Assembly: GCF_019583405.1 (NCBI RefSeq)
Contig: NZ_SZUU01000003.1
Span: 186,001 to 250,000, forward strand
Direction of reading: 5' to 3'
From: Bacteroides fragilis
GTDB taxonomy: Bacteria > Bacteroidota > Bacteroidia > Bacteroidales > Bacteroidaceae
DNA: 64,000 nucleotides
Shown: positions 61,805-64,000 of the stretch, piece after piece
Layout: every line of letters begins with the position of its first letter
How positions within the stretch are numbered: position 1 is the stretch's first letter
Made by a program: the position numbers and the translations under genes
Notes under the pieces: model-generated
The model's input: the letters and a program-made list of their open reading frames with translations, nothing else
Database searches by the model: none
What the model was told of the DNA's origin: nothing

Positions 61805-63145
61805 TTAATATACGAAATCAGGAACTTCTTTTTCTTCTTCTTTTTTTCTGAATACGCCTGTTTTTCCGTAGTTCTCTCTACGATAACGTTGATGCAGATA
61901 GATAAATGAACATACGAAAGCGACAAAACAAATCACTCCTACATAGCCGGCCATCAGGTTGTAGAAAGCGGTCCAGTTAATGTCAGGTGAAAAGAATTCC
62001 TTGACAGCCAATACGATAACCGTACCCGTATAGCCGAGAAAATCATTCATGGCAATAAAGAAACCTACATTACCCCGGATTTTGAAGCAAGCGATAAAAC
62101 GGTCGAAGAAAATGGTCTGAAAAGTGAGAAAAGCCAGATAAAGACAGAGGCTCTGAATGAATAACCAGACAATAGCGTTTAATTGCAATTGTTCGTAGCC
62201 AAATGAAACCACTGCCATCACTACCATGCTGATGATGATCAATCCCAGTAATATCGATAATGCTTTCAAGTTGCTTCGTACAAAAACCATCAACCCGAAA
62301 ATGACAAGGATAATGATAGTTACTACGCTGTCTACCTGAGCAAACATCCACGAAGAGTATTGGGATACATCGATAATCTTCACCAGGAAGTCTTCTTTGA
62401 TATCCCTTAAGATTGTCAATACTACATTGGCAATGAAGAGCAGGGTGAGAAATGGCATAAAATTCTTGAAGATATCCCAACGCTGTTTGCCGTTCAGTGT
62501 TTCCCGTTTCGATTTCATGGCGATATCTTCGGCCGTGGGTTGTGGGAGCCGGTTCAGAGAATAACCCAATAGGGCGAGTATGGGTAAAGCAATACCTCCG
62601 ATCAGAGCCGGCATCCAGAATTCACTTATGTTTAAAGTGTCCATAACAAACAAGCCGGCGGACTTAGCTGTTCCCGAGCTGATAACCATACTGACACCCA
62701 ACAGGCTGGCGAGTATGTCCGTCATGCGGCGTCCTTCTATAAAACTAAAAATGATTCCCCACATACATCCCAATGAAAGACCGTTCAGAAACATAGCTCC
62801 TATATTATAAGGTGCAGGTAGTAGTCCGAACAGTATCAACGAAGCTTCTGCCAGTACAATGGAGATCAGGATGAATTTCATCCGGTTTTCCCGTTTCAAC
62901 TCTGAAATGAGTTTGATCCCAATGAACTTGGAAAGTACGTATCCTAATATCTGTGCGATAGTGACCACTACTTTATAATCCATTCCAAATGCCTCAAGTC
63001 CATCGAATCCGGCAGCCGTATAAGGTTTTCTTAGTGCATAAACCAGTGAGTAGGAGAGCAATGCAGCACCACCTGCCCAAAGAATGAAAAGGAAATCGGA
63101 AAGTTTCTTTTGTGAATTAGTTTTTACTTGTTGTACATTGTCCAT
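61805..63145 (-). CDS. DUF5690 multi-pass membrane protein (MFS-like)
   Basis: 446 residues, about 12 hydrophobic helices (first about 18-37, FLFILWAGGAALLSYSLVYAL). Pattern LRKPYTAAGFDG, QILGYVLSKFIGIKLISEL, GLSLGCMWGIIFSFIEGRRMTDILA and CFKIRGNVGFFIAMNDFLGYTGTV fits DUF5690, a transporter-like family related to MFS. Substrate unknown. Own promoter box (63178-63171, minus). Confidence 0.85.
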   Translation of the reverse strand: MDNVQQVKTNSQKKLSDFLFILWAGGAALLSYSLVYALRKPYTAAGFDGLEAFGMDYKVVVTIAQILGYVLSKFIGIKLISELKRENRMKFILISIVLAEASLILFGLLPAPYNIGAMFLNGLSLGCMWGIIFSFIEGRRMTDILASLLGVSMVISSGTAKSAGLFVMDTLNISEFWMPALIGGIALPILALLGYSLNRLPQPTAEDIAMKSKRETLNGKQRWDIFKNFMPFLTLLFIANVVLTILRDIKEDFLVKIIDVSQYSSWMFAQVDSVVTIIILVIFGLMVFVRSNLKALSILLGLIIISMVVMAVVSFGYEQLQLNAIVWLFIQSLCLYLAFLTFQTIFFDRFIACFKIRGNVGFFIAMNDFLGYTGTVIVLAVKEFFSPDINWTAFYNLMAGYVGVICFVAFVCSFIYLHQRYRRENYGKTGVFRKKEEEKEVPDFVY

Positions 63146-63170
63146 AACATCTGCTTGTTGTTTTCTGGCG

Positions 63171-63178
63171 CAAAAATA
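63171..63178 (-). promoter_or_regulatory. Promoter -7 box of the DUF5690 gene
   Basis: Reads TATTTTTG on the minus strand, 26 bases before the start codon. Confidence 0.55.
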
Positions 63179-63336
63179 GGTCCCTCGTATTACAGACCTG
63201 TTACTGAATATATGAATATTTATTATTAATAGATATTGATAATGAAAGAGTTATGTTGTAATGTTTATGTAATATTTATGAAATAGAAACGAAATTCATA
63301 CTGTGCTTCTATCGAATAAATTCCCTACTTTTAGGT

Positions 63337-63367
63337 ATTGCCTGTTTATGTGGAATCTGTAACTTTG
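63337..63367 (+). promoter_or_regulatory. Promoter of the methyltransferase gene
   Basis: ATTG (63337-63340), 19-base spacer, TAACTTTG (63360-63367), 26 bases before the ATG. Confidence 0.6.
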
Positions 63368-63392
63368 TTTGCGAAACCAAAACAAATAATAA

Positions 63393-64000
63393 ATGAAAAG
63401 AAAAAGCCTTATTAACAGAATCTTGCAGAATGTCCGTAAACCCGAAGGATTCTTTGGAAGAATGATACTCTGGGGAATGAATCAGGGACATGCTTCGTTG
63501 GCTCATTGGGGAATGTCTTGTATGGAGTGGCATCAGGGATGGAACGTGCTTGATATAGGTTGCGGTGGTGGTGCCAACCTGGCGCAAATCCTCAAATATT
63601 GCCCGCAAGGTAAGGCTTTTGGCATAGACATTTCACCGGAAAGTGTTGCTTTTGCACGAAAAAGAAACAGAAGGCAACTTGGTACACGTTGTTTTGTAGA
63701 GCAGGGGAGTGTCGATCAACTTCCATATTCCGATCACAGTTTTAATGTGGTCACCGCTTTTGAGACCATTTACTTCTGGAGTGACTTACAGCATACTTTT
63801 ACTGAAGTGGCACGTGTCTTGAAGCCTGGCGGTGCTTTTCTTATCTGTTGCGAAATGAGTGATCCGACGAATGAAGTATGGACCAGTCGTGTCGAAGGAA
63901 TGGTGGTGTATTCCGAGGATCAGCTGAAGGCCACTCTTGTTAATGCCGGTTTTACCAATATAGCCATGTACCGCCGCAGAAAAGAGGAATTATGTATAAT
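63393..64000 (+). CDS. Class I SAM-dependent methyltransferase (partial, 3' end outside window)
   Basis: The frame is open from the ATG at 63393 to the window end, about 202 residues, without a stop. The SAM-binding motif I is VLDIGCGGGANL, motif II FGIDISPESVAFA, then SVDQLPYSDHSFNVVTAFETIYFW and VARVLKPGGAFLICCE, the standard order of the Methyltransf_11 type. The N-terminus (MNQGHASLAHWGMS) matches small-molecule or lipid methyltransferases of gut anaerobes. The substrate is unknown. Confidence 0.9.
   Translation, partial: MKRKSLINRILQNVRKPEGFFGRMILWGMNQGHASLAHWGMSCMEWHQGWNVLDIGCGGGANLAQILKYCPQGKAFGIDISPESVAFARKRNRRQLGTRCFVEQGSVDQLPYSDHSFNVVTAFETIYFWSDLQHTFTEVARVLKPGGAFLICCEMSDPTNEVWTSRVEGMVVYSEDQLKATLVNAGFTNIAMYRRRKEELCI

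Overview
The window is a chromosomal segment of a Bacteroides, most like B. fragilis. Evidence: the Bacteroidota promoter code (TAnnTTTG at -7, often with TTTG about 20 bases upstream) in front of most transcription units, weak or absent Shine-Dalgarno sequences, two SusC/SusD loci with ECF sigma/FecR anti-sigma pairs, Ser-type sulfatases, and many Bacteroidota-only families (DUF5686, DUF3810, DUF4105, DUF4831, DUF4837, NVEALA). Most of the sequence is moderate in GC; about 55.8-58.6 kb is clearly AT-rich and looks acquired.

Layout. 0-1.6 kb: end of an outer-membrane protein gene, then a complete retron (promoter, msr-msd RNA with a1/a2 repeats, and a reverse transcriptase with a fused N-terminal membrane helix). 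1.7-11 kb: housekeeping genes (rpsA, RNase Z, an ECF sigma/stress operon, MazG, DUF3810, valS), then a decayed sensor kinase and an HU-like gene with three evenly spaced palindromes upstream. 12-21 kb: SusC/SusD locus 1 (sigma, anti-sigma, antisense RNA, SusC, SusD, two secreted phosphoesterase-type enzymes). 21-31.5 kb: SusC/SusD locus 2, same plan, with two sulfatases. 31.6-39.6 kb (minus strand): two hypotheticals, secA, a secreted phosphodiesterase and DUF4105. 39.6-54 kb (plus strand): a 22-base repeat array, coaX, envelope genes (outer-membrane protein, TPR, LptC, CorC/GldE-like, PpiD), rlmN, DUF4837, pdxA, a sigma-54 activator, LptE and secG. 54-59.1 kb: an MFS transporter with an unusual extracytoplasmic insertion, a PqqD remnant, an AT-rich NVEALA/beta-propeller/thioredoxin-fold cluster and an intact PqqD gene. 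59.1-64 kb: DUF4831, NAD(P)HX repair, DUF5690 and a methyltransferase cut by the window edge.

How parts work together. In each Sus locus the STN domain of the SusC transporter should signal through the FecR anti-sigma to the divergent ECF sigma factor. A cis-antisense RNA of about 100 nt, with its promoter overlapping the susC start codon and its terminator in the anti-sigma/susC gap, probably represses each operon. Both antisense RNAs carry two hairpins with the same CGCCAA loop. They resemble the DonS-type antisense RNAs known from B. fragilis.

Most striking items: the retron with a membrane-anchored reverse transcriptase and no separate effector, the paired antisense RNAs with shared kissing-loop sequences, the NVEALA cluster between two PqqD copies, and two unexplained GC-rich short-repeat arrays.
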